From Helicocarpus griseus UAMH5409 (taxonomy: Eukaryota; Ascomycota; Eurotiomycetes; Onygenales; Ajellomycetaceae), in NCBI GenBank assembly GCA_002573585.1, contig PDNB01000069.1:1-64000 (forward strand): 64,000 bases of DNA, in the 5' to 3' direction. The notes under the pieces are model-generated. The model ran no database searches, had not been told where the DNA came from, and was given only the letters and a program-made list of their open reading frames with translations. Below are positions 36,601-48,461 of this stretch, one piece after another. Within the stretch, counting starts at the first letter, position 1. Each line of letters starts with the position of its first letter. The position numbers and the translations under genes are program-made.

Positions 36601-37461
36601 CCTCGCAATCCCCGTCACCATATTCACGAAGATCGTCACTGGAGCAACCCCGCCAGATATGACACAAATCGGATATCAAAGCCTGGTGGACGGTACGGCA
36701 ACACCAGAGCAGAGGATGCAGTTCAACCACTTCGCCAGCTCGACCACAATATGCTCCCGACCAATCATGTCTGCTATTGAAGCCATCACCACAGTGCTGG
36801 GTGTGAATATGCGTTTTGAGACCAGCAGGATGAAGCATCTTGCCAAACGACCAAGGAAATTTGCACCGCGCAAGCAGCCCATGGCTAGCACGAAAGACCT
36901 CGCCAAGAAATATTGGCAAGACGTGTTCGCCGTGGTTGCAATAGTGTCCACTGTTCCATACGATCCTGACCTGCCTGCGTACGGTTTACGCTGGGGGAGC
37001 TGGACCGTGTGCGCTCTCCAGCAAGCGGTAGACATGGCGCTGCGGCGTGTCACGGGCGAAGCAACGATGCTTCAAAAGGGGCTTGGGTTGGGCAAGATGG
37101 TTCTGGGCTCTATCAACTATTCTCTTGTGATAGCCACCAAGGTGGAAGAGTGGAAGGCTGAGCACGAGCAGGACGATGAGCCGTTGATCGTCCTCAACTG
37201 TGTATCGGCAACATTCGACTTGGTGAGCTGTACATGTGATGGAGCGGCGACCATGGACATAGGTAAGGACATATAGCCCCTTTCCCCTTTCGTTCACTGT
37301 GCATGGGTAGTGACACATATTGGTGCACAGAACCGGACACCCGCGCAGCACTTGAGCTGGCTTCTTTGATCACCACGATCTTCAGTGTTGTCGTCACCGG
37401 CGGTGTTTACATTACGAAGACAGCTGAGGGCGATTATAATAACTTGATTCCTTTTGTCTGA
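33609..37461 (+). CDS. large unrecognised protein, beta-rich then helical
   Basis: Six exons: 33609-34064, 34148-34510 (end uncertain), 34578-35606, 35665-36141, 36209-37262 and 37331-37461, giving ~1,169 aa. All junctions are canonical except the second intron, for which only a weak GTTACT donor keeps the frame. The family is not recognised. Residues ~1-500 are beta-rich with repeated hydrophobic strands and D-G-x-[DGE] turns (for example KPDGDGQEQLIVANDAG), like a propeller of VCBS/FG-GAP type. Residues ~617-700 are amphipathic, Trp-rich helices (DGWNWFVNALEDVTAWV, TWIFEKVLEIVETIIQWIG). Residues ~796-920 add more helices and a ~24-residue hydrophobic segment (896-920). There is no signal peptide. 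A beta-domain followed by helices that could insert into membranes is reminiscent of pore-forming or delivery proteins, but that is inference. Its divergent partner at 29959-32026 is also unrecognised. Confidence 0.7.
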
Positions 37462-38211
37462 GTATGCGTCTGCCCTCTTTCGATGTGTAATAATTCGTGA
37501 ATATTCGCCAGGCAGACGTAGCTGTGTTTTCCGGCTCATAATAACGGCAATGAGAGCGTTGTGGAAACCAGTTCTGAAGAAGATATTTTGGAGGAATATT
37601 TGGGATAGCAAATTATCGAGATTTTCATAACCAATATGTTCAATATGAGTTATCTTGTCAACTTTATCGCGATCCTACCACTATTTAGGAACAGGGTAGC
37701 CTTTAATCGAGATTCCTAGTAAATTAAGACGAGTTAGCCGAGTCCCTTCTGGACAGCTAGTCCACTGTCGCGAGTATCATGAGCAGATGCTCTATGAGCG
37801 CGTCGCTGCTGAGCCCAATAAGGGCGTTTATTTTTGTTGAGGAGAAATAGACGCGGATAACCAGAAGAATGAAAAGCGAAAAAAAGGGAGGATAGTCCCT
37901 CAATGATTATTATGAGGCTAGAAAATGATATCGGATATCATGCGAAAGGAAATGGTCCACGCCAAAACCGACAGAGGCACAGGTCACCAGGGTAGCAAGC
38001 TCTCACCGTACCGGAAGAAAATGTGTATCACGGCTAAGCCAGTAGAAATAAACCTCTCAGTCAAAAGGAGAAAGCATTACTCCAACCGGGAAAGTGAAAT
38101 GCGCCAAGGTGGAATGAAACAAACACCGAAATTCAAGGCATCCAAAAGAATCAAAGAAATGACCTGAATCAACGAAGCCCCGAGAAAGCATTAGCAGCAA
38201 GTACCGTAGAA
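37462..38211. other. convergent spacer, no gene
   Basis: Region between the 3' ends of the large unknown gene (plus) and the GH5 gene (minus). Purine-rich on the plus strand near 37850-37960; one 80-codon Lys/Arg-rich frame (37925-38167) looks random. Confidence 0.6.
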
Positions 38212-40694
38212 CTACATGACGCTGCATGAGTTGCGTTGGCATTGCTCAAGATAACCTTCATCTTCACTAGTGTCAGGGGCTGTCGCAGCTTTACGTTTCG
38301 CCCCCTGAATTTTGATGTTCTGGTCACCCTCTGCATGCCACCATTTCAGCGTTTGCAGAGTCCCCGATCCGACCTGCTGAACATCGATTACCCATTTCCC
38401 GCCACTGACTGTAACTTCAGTGTGTAGCTTTGGATAATGCCATTCCGGGAGGTAGATGATCGAAGGGGCATCTTCTGGAGTGGCACTGTCGGCTGATAGT
38501 GAGAGCGTGAAAACACAGTTGTGCAGGTCGAAACCATACTGTTTGAGGCTGCCGTGAGTGAGAACTGGACTGGGCCGAACAAATGCCTCAGCTGCACGGA
38601 AACCAGGCTTGTCCGTTAGCTCTGAGGTTGGCCCTGAGGTTGGGGCGATGGACGGCTGCGGTATAGCCTTTTTTAGGTTTTCGGGAGAAACCTGGGTAGT
38701 AGCTGTATTGCTTCGGCTAAGAGAAAATGTAGGGGAGTTGCGGTCCAATGAGGTGGTCGACTGATTCTGTGGAAGCTCCCCTAGTACACTAGGATTTGGA
38801 GGAGGAAATTCCAAATCGTCGGTTGAAAATATGGAAAGGTCTTCGCCATTCCATCGATCCCCCCATTGATGGCAGTTCTAAAGCACAGTGTCAGTAGATC
38901 AATTTCATTCACTTCCGGATGGGGGATTATGTACCTCTGACGTATAACACCATAGCGAAAAACCATTCGATCCACTACCTTCTATAGCAAAGTGGTTGGC
39001 ATCCATGGCGGCTGTTTGACTACTATAATCGCCAGTCTTGTATGCGTGCTTATTGTCCATGTCGTATGGAATACCCAGCTCGGAGAAAATCATCGGATGA
39101 ATCCCCATATAGTCGAAGCTCTCATTACGCAAGAAACGTAACTGGTCACGGAGGCAGTTCCTGATCGCTGTCTCCCCTATCTTGATGGCGAATATGGGGC
39201 TAAGATATTTGCCGCGTATGACACCAACCACATCCACATTGTAAACTCGATTCCTAGCGACTTATGTCAGCATAATGAAGTAGTCAAGGAGATTTTCATT
39301 GACCTACCAATGCTTGGTCATTAGTGTGAGTCCGTCGTATTGATGCGCAGCATGAACCATATTCGGGTCGTCATCCTCTGTACCCTTAATGGAAGGGGGC
39401 AGTTCCAAAACGGCAGGCTGGCAAAACATGATAGCGTTAGAGTGAATAGTTCGAATCGCATTCTTGAAGTTCCGATAATGGGCCATGAAATATTTGTTAG
39501 TGAAACCTTCGTAATCAAGCTTTTTACCCGTTTGGGGATCGTTGGCAAAGTAATCCTTTTTCAAAAGAGTGTCATTGGAGGTATCCCAAACTCCGTGCTG
39601 AGCCCAAAGACATTCCCCGAGTTTCCACTGAGGGTCTCTTTTCCAGCCATAGGAACTGTCATCATAGTCTGTCGATAACCAAGCGATTGTACCCTTTGGA
39701 TCAACAAGCTCTCTTCCAATTTGGTATGGTCCGAAATTACCGAAACCCCATGTGTTGATCTCGCAAGCGCGACCTGAGCCCGTTAACATTCCCTGGAACG
39801 CAGTTGGTGAAGTACCAAGTTGGAGTTGTTGCTCTGGCGGGATTACTGAAAGGTCTTGAATTCCCACTAAACCCCGGTTAACTTCATTCATGTTTTCCCA
39901 CCCAATGACGACCTCATCCTCAAGATCTCCAGCCTCGTGGATACGGGTTGCCAAATGTTTGCAGGCGTTTATGTAATGATCTTGGAGGTAGTCTTGTATG
40001 TTCTTGCCGTCGATGATTGCTTTTGGTGCGAAGTCTTTTCCTGCCCAGAATAGGGTGAAAATTGTCTGGCAAACGAGTCGAGTATAATTCGTACTCCAGA
40101 TCATTTTTGGGAATGAGGCAGGGTCTGGAAGGTATGTATTCTGTACAAGAGCAGCCTGCGTGACGTTGAAGTTTCGGGGGTTGAAGCCCGCTGCATATAT
40201 CGTCCACATTGGTGCACCGGAGCCGCCAGAATGCCGCGACCACTATATATATGTCACTGTTATTAAGCTGGAAGCTTCGAAATAGATGAGATACAATCTA
40301 TCAAACATACCACATCCTGATGAGGGTCCATATAAACATAGAACCCATAGCTCTTTGCTATACGCAACACTTCGATGGTGTGCTTGATGAAATCCTCATC
40401 ATATTTGCCCGGTCCGCTATGCTCAAGAGCCTCCCAAGTGAAGATATATCTGATGTGATTATATCCCCATCTCTTTAATCTCGTGAAGTGTGTATGTGCA
40501 TCTTTCAGCTCAAACGGACGGCCAACAAAGGAAACATTATCGCCGTCGTAGAACTTCTCCGAGATGTAAGAGGGGATATCGGGTTGCTTGGGGTATTTGG
40601 CACCGGCATCAACGTTGATACCTCTCAGAGTGACTTCTCTGTTCTGCGGGTCCCGAAAGGTGCTTCCCTCTATCCTGAGCCTTAAGGAAGCCAT
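38212..40694 (-). CDS. GH5 sterylglucosidase / endoglycoceramidase-related enzyme
   Basis: Four exons (40311-40694, 39308-40242, 38935-39253, 38212-38877), 2,304 nt, 767 aa, all in phase. The start MASLRLRIEGSTF is the first real ATG. The N-terminal DPQNREVTLRGINV block and the TIM-barrel motifs match the fungal GH5_12 EGCrP group. The acid/base Glu is in WENMNEVN (~E248) and the nucleophile Glu in IFSELGIPYD (~E498). Characterised members (Cryptococcus EGCrP1/2, yeast Egh1) cleave glucosylceramide or ergosteryl glucoside in the cytoplasm and vacuole, a quality-control and catabolic role. A Ser/Thr-rich linker (~560-640) and a small C-terminal beta-domain follow. The last four residues are CSVM, a CaaX box of the farnesyl type, so the enzyme may be membrane-tethered. 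There is no signal peptide. Confidence 0.88.
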
Positions 40695-41408
40695 TGAATC
40701 GTGTTTACGACGGCGGTGGTTCGAGCGGATATTCAGACTGACAGACGGCGTACGGCAGAAGCGGCCGAAACGGAGCCCAGGAGGAAAGGGAGCTGGGGGA
40801 GGAGCAAATGAGCGAATATTGTGAGGAAGCACGGAGAGACGAGACTGACTTAAATAATCTTATCCATGAAGTCAATCAGACCACTGCTGGTAGTGTTCCA
40901 GCGGATCTGGTTGCTTTGCAGATATGGTGACCTGCTGATGCTCTCATGCTGTTCCAGCGTCATTGGCGGTTGCATCGTCGCGGCTAACACATTATGTCAT
41001 CGCGGGCTCGAGCAACCGGCCACTCACACGAAGCTTGGGTAGGCATAGTAACTAAAGGCGGGCACATTGAGCATTGTTAGTATTTCTGATTGGAACATAT
41101 CTCTGGTTTGCCACATACTGTAGGTAGATGCAATTGAGATATCCAGTCATACATGTAGTATTGTGAGCATTGTTATCTATGAGTAGTGTTGTGCATGACG
41201 TTGGAAAAAACAAAAAGGCAATATACGCGGTGAATACGAAGTACGAAATACTAAATACGCGAACGAGATACGAGATAGCAACGACCACACGCCGCCAACT
41301 CCAGCGAAACATACAACCACCCCGCTGCAACAAGCCCATTCTTCCTGATACTCTGAAGACATAACGGGTCATGCCAATTGCCGCTGGAGAGACCTTCTCA
41401 CTACGATA
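40695..41408. other. divergent promoter region, GH5 and ski3
   Basis: 714 bases between two divergent starts. In-frame extension of the GH5 frame upstream of 40694 has no ATG. No other coding region; the two promoters must share this spacer. Confidence 0.6.
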
Positions 41409-44400
41409 ATGTCTGCAAAAGCAGCTCTGAAGGGCATCCGGACCTGCTTGGATTCCGGAGACTTCGAGCAGGCTGCGGGGAAGGCACGCGAGCTCTGCGA
41501 TCAAGATCCCCAGAATTATCATGCGTAAGTGGAAGAATTATTGTTATTATGTTTAACTTGTTCACTTGCTAAGGAGATCTTCCGTCTGCAGGAACGTCTT
41601 CCTTGGTCTCGCGCTTTTCAAATTGAACAATATCGAAGGTGCGGAGGCTTCGTACCGAAAAGCGACCACCATCAAAGACGATGATAGAACAGCTTGGCAG
41701 GGCCTTGTCAGTTTGTACGAAAAGCAGGGCGGCAAGTATTTGGATCAATACCACGAAGCGGTGACAAGGCTATGTCAGATACTAGCTGCAGTGTTCGTTT
41801 TACTCCACCAAAGAGTCACATACTCCGTTCCGTCTTGCTGACTTGTGGGTTTTAGAGATGACAAGGCTAAATGTCAGACTGTCGCGCAAAAGTATGTTAC
41901 GCTGGCTAGGAACCACGGCTCTAAGACACAATATAAACAGGCCTTAGAGCTTCAACTTCCGTCTAGCTTCCTGTATGGTATTCTTGAAGGCACCGTTCCT
42001 CATCCGTCTCACACCTACCTCCGTATAATAGAGATATGCGAAGCCGAGGAGAAGGAATTCATCAATAGAGAAATTGGTGAAAGGCGGACTAGGCTAGGCG
42101 CCCGAATTGATCAAGTGACTCTGGAAGTGAAGCGTGAGGCATTCCAACGCAGCGAACTCGATAATCTCTACCGTGAGATTATTAACTGGTCCAATGACGA
42201 TGAGGTTCGCCGGAGCTACGAAGAGAAATTGCTACAACGAGCCTATGACTACTTGCAAGTACTTCCTGTTGGAAAAAAGAACCCCAAGCGTGAAGAGGTA
42301 TTACGCCTTGCTCGAGAAATGGTCATCATCAAGCACCCCTTTGTACTTGCTTGGAAGATTGTGTTGGAGTGGCAAGATGCAGACGAGCTCTCAGAATTCG
42401 ATCTTAACAACTTGAAGGAATTCACAGAGATGTTTCCCGAGGAAGGGTTAAGTAAGGTACTTAGAGGATTTCTTCATAGCGACATCTCACCGTTCCCGAA
42501 AGAACCCGAATCAGAGGAACAAAAGGAGGGCGCTGCGGACAAAGATCCAAATGCAGCCAACGGTCCAGTTAGCGCAGAAGACTACCTACTGCTAATGGCT
42601 GAAGGGTTAGAGCAGAGCCCTGACTCAATACTCTCTCATCGGATTATGGGCCAACTTTACCTCTCTCTAGATGAGTTCCAGACAACCGTCGATGTTGCTC
42701 GCAAAGGTATAGCTGTCGTGGCAGAGGTTCAGCGCAACACCGGACTAAAACTTCGAAATGTGACCGATGCAATCAACATCACTCTCGCGAACTCTCTGAT
42801 CACGTACCAATCGCCCAAAAACCACCCAGAGGCAAAAGAGATATTTGAAGACATTTTGAAACGCAGGCCCACGTCAACCAGCTGCCTCCTTGGAATTGGC
42901 CTAATTCTAGAAGAGGATGAGAATTACGCCACGGCTATAGACTTCCTTCAGCAGGCATTAGAACGCGACCCGACAAATCTCAAAATCAGAAGCGAACTCT
43001 TCTGGTGTAAAACGCATAACGGAGAGCTTGAGCTTGGTCTAAATGGTCTTGAAGAAACTCTAACCATGTTGAAAACCACGCACGCGCGGAACCTGGATGC
43101 ACGGGCCCAAGATCTCAAATCAGAAATACTGTACAGGATCGGATATTGTCAATGGGAAGTGGACCCTTCACCAGCAGCTCGCAAGGATCGCACCAGAGCT
43201 TACGCCAGCTTCCTCGGTTCCATACAGTCGAATATAAATTACGCACCTGCATACAGCAGCCTAGGGGTATATTATGCGGACTACAAGAAGGACCAAAAAC
43301 GAGCGCGGCGCTGTTTCCACAAAGCTTTCGAGCTTTCTCCCGCGGAGGTAGATTCTGCAGAGCGTCTAGCTCGGGACTTTGCAAATCAGGGTGCCTGGGA
43401 CCTTGTCGAGGCCATCTCCCAAAGAGTGGTGGATTCAGGGAGAGCAAAGCCTGCTCCGGGTTCTAAACGAAAAGGATATAGCTGGCCTTACGCCGCTCTG
43501 GGCGTGGTAGAAATAAGCAGACAACAGTATGCGAAAAGTATAGTAGCATTCCAGTCGGCTCTACGAATATCTCCGCTCGATTACCAGTCATGGGTTGGAC
43601 TGGCAGAAAGCTATCATAACTCTGGTCGTTATATTGCAGCTACCAAGGCGTTTGAGCATGCTGAAACGTTAGAAGTCAATCTGCCGTTTTCTGAGAAAGA
43701 GCAAGTTTGGTTCGCCAAATACATGCTTGCAAACGTAAAGCGCGAACTGGGGGAGTATGAAGATGCTATTACGAGATACGAAGCGGTCTTGAATATGAAA
43801 CCTGACGAATTTGGGGTATCAATCGCCTTACTGCAAACACTTACTGAAAATGCGTGGAAATGTGTCACGTCGGGTCTGTTCGGTGAAGCGGCTGAATGCG
43901 CCAAAAAAGCCATCCAAACGGGAATATTTATTGCAAAATTCCATCCCGATGTGTTCAACCTATGGAAGTCGATTGCGGATGCGTTCTCTACTTTCTCCTG
44001 GATACGAGGAAAGGCATCCTTTATGCCAATGGCTGAATATAAGGAGCTCATTGCAAACCAATTCGATTTGGCATCCTTCGAGATGCTCGCAGACGAGGAT
44101 GGTGTGAAGACAGATTTTGTATCACTACTCACTAAATCGGATTCTGAGGACGCCTTGGCCCCAAACGCATGCATGCATGCCGCAATCCTTGCTCACAAAC
44201 GCGCCGTGTCCATATCCGCCAATGACAAACACGCCCAGGCGATAGCATGGTACAACCTCGGATGGGCAGAATATCGTGCATACGTTTGCTTAGAAGACGG
44301 GAACAAGTCGAAGAGAAACAAGCCCCTCCTCAAAACATCAATGCGCTGTTTCAAACGAGCGATCGAGCTCGAAGCAGGAAACTCCGAGTTCTGGAACGCA

Positions 44401-45795
44401 TTGGGTGTAGTTACAACATCACTCAGCCCGAAAGTAGCGCAGCACTCCTTTGTTCGAAGCCTCCATCTAAACGATAGGAGTCCCCAGGTGTGGACAAACT
44501 TGGGCGCATTGTACCTACTCCATAATGACCACGAGCTTGCCAACGAGGCGTTTACCAGGGCCCAATCAGCTGATCCCGACTTTGCGCACGCCTGGCTTGG
44601 ACAGGGTCTCCTGGCTCTTTTGTTTGGGGACGTAACGGAAGCTAGAGAGCTCTGCACGCACGCGTTTGAGCTAGGCAATTCGGCCTTGACGTTCCCAAGG
44701 AGACAGTACGCAGTGTCGGTCTTTGATTATCTTATCTCGGACTCCACGATGAATGTGGACATCCAACAGCTGATCCAACCTCTTTTCGCCCTTCACCAAC
44801 TGCATACCCAGTCACCTTCCAACCTTCCGTTCCAGCATTTGTCCGCCCTTCTAGCCGAAAGAATGGGAAGCTTCACCGATGCTAATTCCAGCCTGGAAAA
44901 CGTGTGCTCCGGCATGGAATCAGAATACGAATCATCCGAGTCGACATCTTCTTTAGTCCGCTTTGCCCAGGCAAAGGCTGATGCAGCCCGAGTACTGCTA
45001 GGTCAGCAAGACTATGAAGCCGCTGCTGACAGCGCAGAGACCGCTCTATGCTTGTCGTGTGAGGGTGGTATAGAGGAGTTTGACCCCGAAGCCAATCAAA
45101 AATTGCGCCTTTCATCGCATCTGACAGCGGGACTAGCTTACTTTTATCTCAAGGATATGGACAGGGCAATTGACATGTTCCGAGATGCTCTGCAGGAAGC
45201 GGACAGTTCGCCAGATGTGGTATGTTTATTGGCGCAAGTCTTGTGGGCCAAAGGTGGGGAGGAGGAAAGAGACGCGGCCCGGGTGCAACTTCTGGATTGT
45301 ATCGAAAGGCATCCTACACACGTTGGTGCTGTTACTCTTCTAGGCGTCATAGCTTTGCTGGATGCCGATGAGGATGCAATCGAAGCAGTCGAGTCTGACT
45401 TGCAGGAGATGCGAACGAGTGACGATGTTAGCATTCACGATCGAGCGAAAGTCACGAAGCTTTTAGCAGGAATCTCGACGCTTGGACTCGTGAAAGATTC
45501 GACTATACCAAAAGAATTGGGGCAGCGACAAGAAGCAAACACATCTATAATGCTTGCACCATACCAACCACAAGGATGGGCTGCGCTATCAGCAACATCT
45601 TCAGAGCCATATCCCGCTGAAATGGCTTTGCAGACGGCGCTGCGCAATATTCCCCCCAAGGGAACGCTTGATGCGGCGGATCTTAGCAAGTTTTACACCC
45701 TTTCGGGCCGTAGAGATGCTGCGATTAGAGCTGTAATGATAGCTCCCTGGGTGTCGGACGGCTGGAAAGAGTTTTCTTACTGTATAACCGAGTAG
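41409..45795 (+). CDS. ski3: Ski3, TPR subunit of the Ski complex
   Basis: Three exons (41409-41524, 41592-41792, 41856-45795), 4,257 nt, 1,418 aa (yeast Ski3 is 1,432). The second donor is weak (GTTCGT) but it is the only one found that keeps the frame, and the CTGAC branch and TTTTAG acceptor are good. The protein is almost wholly TPR repeats: an N-terminal pair (NYHANVFLGLALFKLNNIEGAEASYRKA), a helical arm, and a C-terminal array (SWVGLAESYHNSGRYIAATKAFEHA; VWTNLGALYLLHNDHELANEAF). Ski3 scaffolds Ski2 helicase and Ski8 to feed mRNA from stalled ribosomes into the cytoplasmic exosome. The family match holds over the full length. Confidence 0.93.
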
Positions 45796-45957
45796 CTTGC
45801 ATCGACAGTATCTACTAGGATATCTTCTTATCAGTTAGCGGTTAGCTCATATAAAATTAAAAAAACAAATAAACCAATCCACCATGGCTGAATCACGAAC
45901 GACTCCATGAGATACATGCCACCAGAACAGAAAGCCTCAAGTCTCCCCATCCAACGT

Positions 45958-46740
45958 TCACGTAGCTTGACCAGCACCCTGCTCCTCTAACCTGGCCAAT
46001 AACCTAGCCTTTCTTCCCGTCTTCCACTCCCTATCCATCGCCTCAATCTTCCCTCCAAGCACACTAACATTATCCGGCTCAAGCAACAATATCCCCCTCG
46101 CAACCGTCGCATTTCTCAGCACCATCTTTGCCCCAATGGATAACTTCCCAATCCCAATCTCCCCGACAGGTTTCAATTCGATCGCGACAACTCTAGTTCC
46201 CTTCGCATCCTGCAACACTAACCGATGTGGCCCACCGCTAGCACTAGTAGACGCCGTGTTTCGCGCCCCAGCCGTATTGTCATTTCCTCCTCTAGAAGCG
46301 TTCGTAAAGTTGTCATTATTACCATCGCCGGCGGCTGTAACATCCCCCGCCTCATCCCGCATTACCGTACGGATAATTTCCCGTCCACGCGTCTCCTCGC
46401 CCCTCTCAACCTTCTCAATTGCTTCAACTTGACTCCATAGGCTACTACCAATATCCTCGATATCCAGTACCTGTACCGGAACCTGTCCGGAAACGCGCCG
46501 TTCCTTGGCTGCCGGGTCCGAGATGTCTGTTGGGAAAACTTGGGATTGGGCTGTTATTGATAGGGAGGTAGTAAAGTCGGAGGCTAATAGTCGGAATAAA
46601 GCGGTTTGAGTGACTGCAGAGAGCGGGGTTGTTGCCACGCGCTGCTTAGAGAGGAATTGGGAGACCCAGGCGCGTGAGACGGGGAGGGATTTTGTGGCGA
46701 GGAGGTGGTTTGAGATGTGGGTTTGGGGGTCTGTAGACAT
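45958..46740 (-). CDS. rmi1: RecQ-mediated genome instability protein 1
   Basis: Intronless, 260 aa from the ATG at 46740 (the frame is open a little further upstream but has no ATG). The N-terminal three-helix segment (LPVSRAWVSQFLSKQR) and an OB-fold follow; the OB core includes VPVQVLDIEDIGSSLWSQVEAIE and LVLQDAKGTRVVAIELKPV, and the segment KLSIGAKMVLRNATVARGILLLEPDNV is typical of Rmi1. A ~45-residue Asn/Gly-rich loop (GDGNNDNFTNASRGG) interrupts the OB-fold. Rmi1 works with Sgs1/BLM and Top3 to dissolve double Holliday junctions. It converges on ski3 (162 bases) and diverges from vps51. Confidence 0.88.
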   Translation of the reverse strand: MSTDPQTHISNHLLATKSLPVSRAWVSQFLSKQRVATTPLSAVTQTALFRLLASDFTTSLSITAQSQVFPTDISDPAAKERRVSGQVPVQVLDIEDIGSSLWSQVEAIEKVERGEETRGREIIRTVMRDEAGDVTAAGDGNNDNFTNASRGGNDNTAGARNTASTSASGGPHRLVLQDAKGTRVVAIELKPVGEIGIGKLSIGAKMVLRNATVARGILLLEPDNVSVLGGKIEAMDREWKTGRKARLLARLEEQGAGQAT

Positions 46741-47082
46741 TGATTGAAGATAGTGAAACAACCTCAGTAATAGGATTCAAAGGATCTACAGCTGAAATCG
46801 AAAATGTGTGGAATGTAGGAGAGTTTTACCGGTCAGTAGGCCATTGTTTTCGTTAATTGAAGCGCGATGTTGAGGAATTTCTCCGCGTTCTTGACAAAGC
46901 ACGGACCAGTAGCTTAATTCTCAATCGGGCCTAGCCGCATCCATTGGCGCCTGAGGCTTCCAGAGCTTCCAGATGTCATCTCCGAACATCAGAGCATCTT
47001 CACAATAACCAAACTCATCGTTTACATATTCCCCCTTGATACCCTACCAATATAACTCCCATACATTTACATTTACACCACC
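46741..47082. other. rmi1-vps51 divergent promoter
   Basis: 342 bases between two head-to-head start codons; a compact bidirectional promoter. No conserved element recognised. Confidence 0.6.
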
Positions 47083-47940
47083 ATGTCGACCATATCATCC
47101 CCCCGCCCTTCCATAACGTCAGCTCGAACCCCCACACCCACCGGATCCCGTCGCCCATCCATCGAAAACAACAGCCTCGCAGCCAGCACCGCCTCAACCC
47201 CAACCGCACGGACTCCCTCTCCATCAGTTGCGCAGCGAAGAAACCGAGCCGCGTTACGAGACTACTACAATCTCCGACCTGCCCCAATCGACTCATTTCA
47301 GCGAAGCCCCTCTCGATCCCGAGGCATTCCCTCCCCAAGCGCTATCCCCTTCGATGCAACAACGCACCATTTAAACTCACATTCAACGCACGCCGAACTC
47401 GACAGTCCGAATTTCGATCCTTCCGCATACATATCCCGACTTTTATCTACCTCCTCTCTACCACAGATTCTCAAAGCAGAAAACTCGCTCATCAGCGATA
47501 TCCGAACGCTGGATGGCGAACGAAAAGCTCTTGTATATGATAACTACTCGAAGTTGATAAAGGCGGTAGAGACTATTGGGAAGATGAGGGCTAGTATTGA
47601 GGAGAGGGGGCAGCCTATGGTTATGACGAAGACATTGGCACCCGCGGTAGGGTTTGTAGCGGAGACGGCTGCGGCGCTGATCCGTGAACAGGAGGAATCT
47701 GTGCGGGATCGGGATGAGCAGAAGGAAGGAAGTAGGGGTGGAATTGATCCGGAGAAGGAGACTGTTAGATGGGTTTTGGATTCTCCGAATCGGCTCAAGG
47801 AACTGCTGGATGAAAATAAGAGAGATGAGGCGGAGAGTGACTGGGCGGAGGTGCGGGGGTTGCTGGTGAAGTGGGAGGGGGTTAAAGGGGTTAATGAACT
47901 GAGAACGACATGTGAAGACATTATGAAAAAGGAGGAATAG
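47083..47940 (+). CDS. vps51: Vps51, GARP tethering complex subunit
   Basis: Intronless, 285 aa. A Ser/Thr/Pro-rich N-terminus (~1-55) precedes the Vps51/Vps67 domain: RRNRAALRDYYNLRP (the short Tlg1-binding-like stretch), FDPSAYISRLLSTSSLPQILKAE, then the coiled-coil IRTLDGERKALVYDNYSKLIKAVETIGKM. GARP (Vps51-54) tethers endosome-derived vesicles to the late Golgi. Yeast Vps51 is 164 aa; the filamentous-fungal form is longer, as here. The tail is rich in Glu, Lys and Arg. Confidence 0.9.
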   Translation: MSTISSPRPSITSARTPTPTGSRRPSIENNSLAASTASTPTARTPSPSVAQRRNRAALRDYYNLRPAPIDSFQRSPSRSRGIPSPSAIPFDATTHHLNSHSTHAELDSPNFDPSAYISRLLSTSSLPQILKAENSLISDIRTLDGERKALVYDNYSKLIKAVETIGKMRASIEERGQPMVMTKTLAPAVGFVAETAAALIREQEESVRDRDEQKEGSRGGIDPEKETVRWVLDSPNRLKELLDENKRDEAESDWAEVRGLLVKWEGVKGVNELRTTCEDIMKKEE

Positions 47941-48461
47941 CTTTACACTGACAAAGTTATATTCCCGCCCAATTCTCGTTTACGAGGGTGCAGCTACGCC
48001 ATGCTGAGTCTCGTTCAGCGTGTTTCGCGCTCCGATAGACTTCGACAATAGCGGAGCCTAGGCACTGGGTTAACTCAAGCACGACAACATCCCGTGGCAA
48101 TGTCAATTTGGAAGTTATTGTTGGAAAAATTCGGCTATTAACCTATCCCGGCTGCCGACTGCGCGCGGCAGGTAGGCTACGGCGCCAACGGCATCCCACA
48201 TCGAAGCCCTTTCAGAGAGGTTCAAGGGGCATACATACACGCTACAAATGCCGGGTTTATGCATGCGTCTCATAAAACACGTGCATGCGGACACTGCTAG
48301 TCAAGTCGCAGGATTCACGATATACCCTGGGGAATAGAGAGGCTACATGTACTTTATTAGTATTAATCCAGTACCATGATGCATCACCAACGTCCGAACC
48401 CATTACATAGTCAATGACATTACAATATCATAACATGCTCACACATCATCCCCATTCCTAT
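47941..48461. other. convergent spacer, no gene
   Basis: 521 bases between the stops of vps51 and the DUF1917 gene. No coding region recognised; one CACGTG occurs near 48278. Confidence 0.6.
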
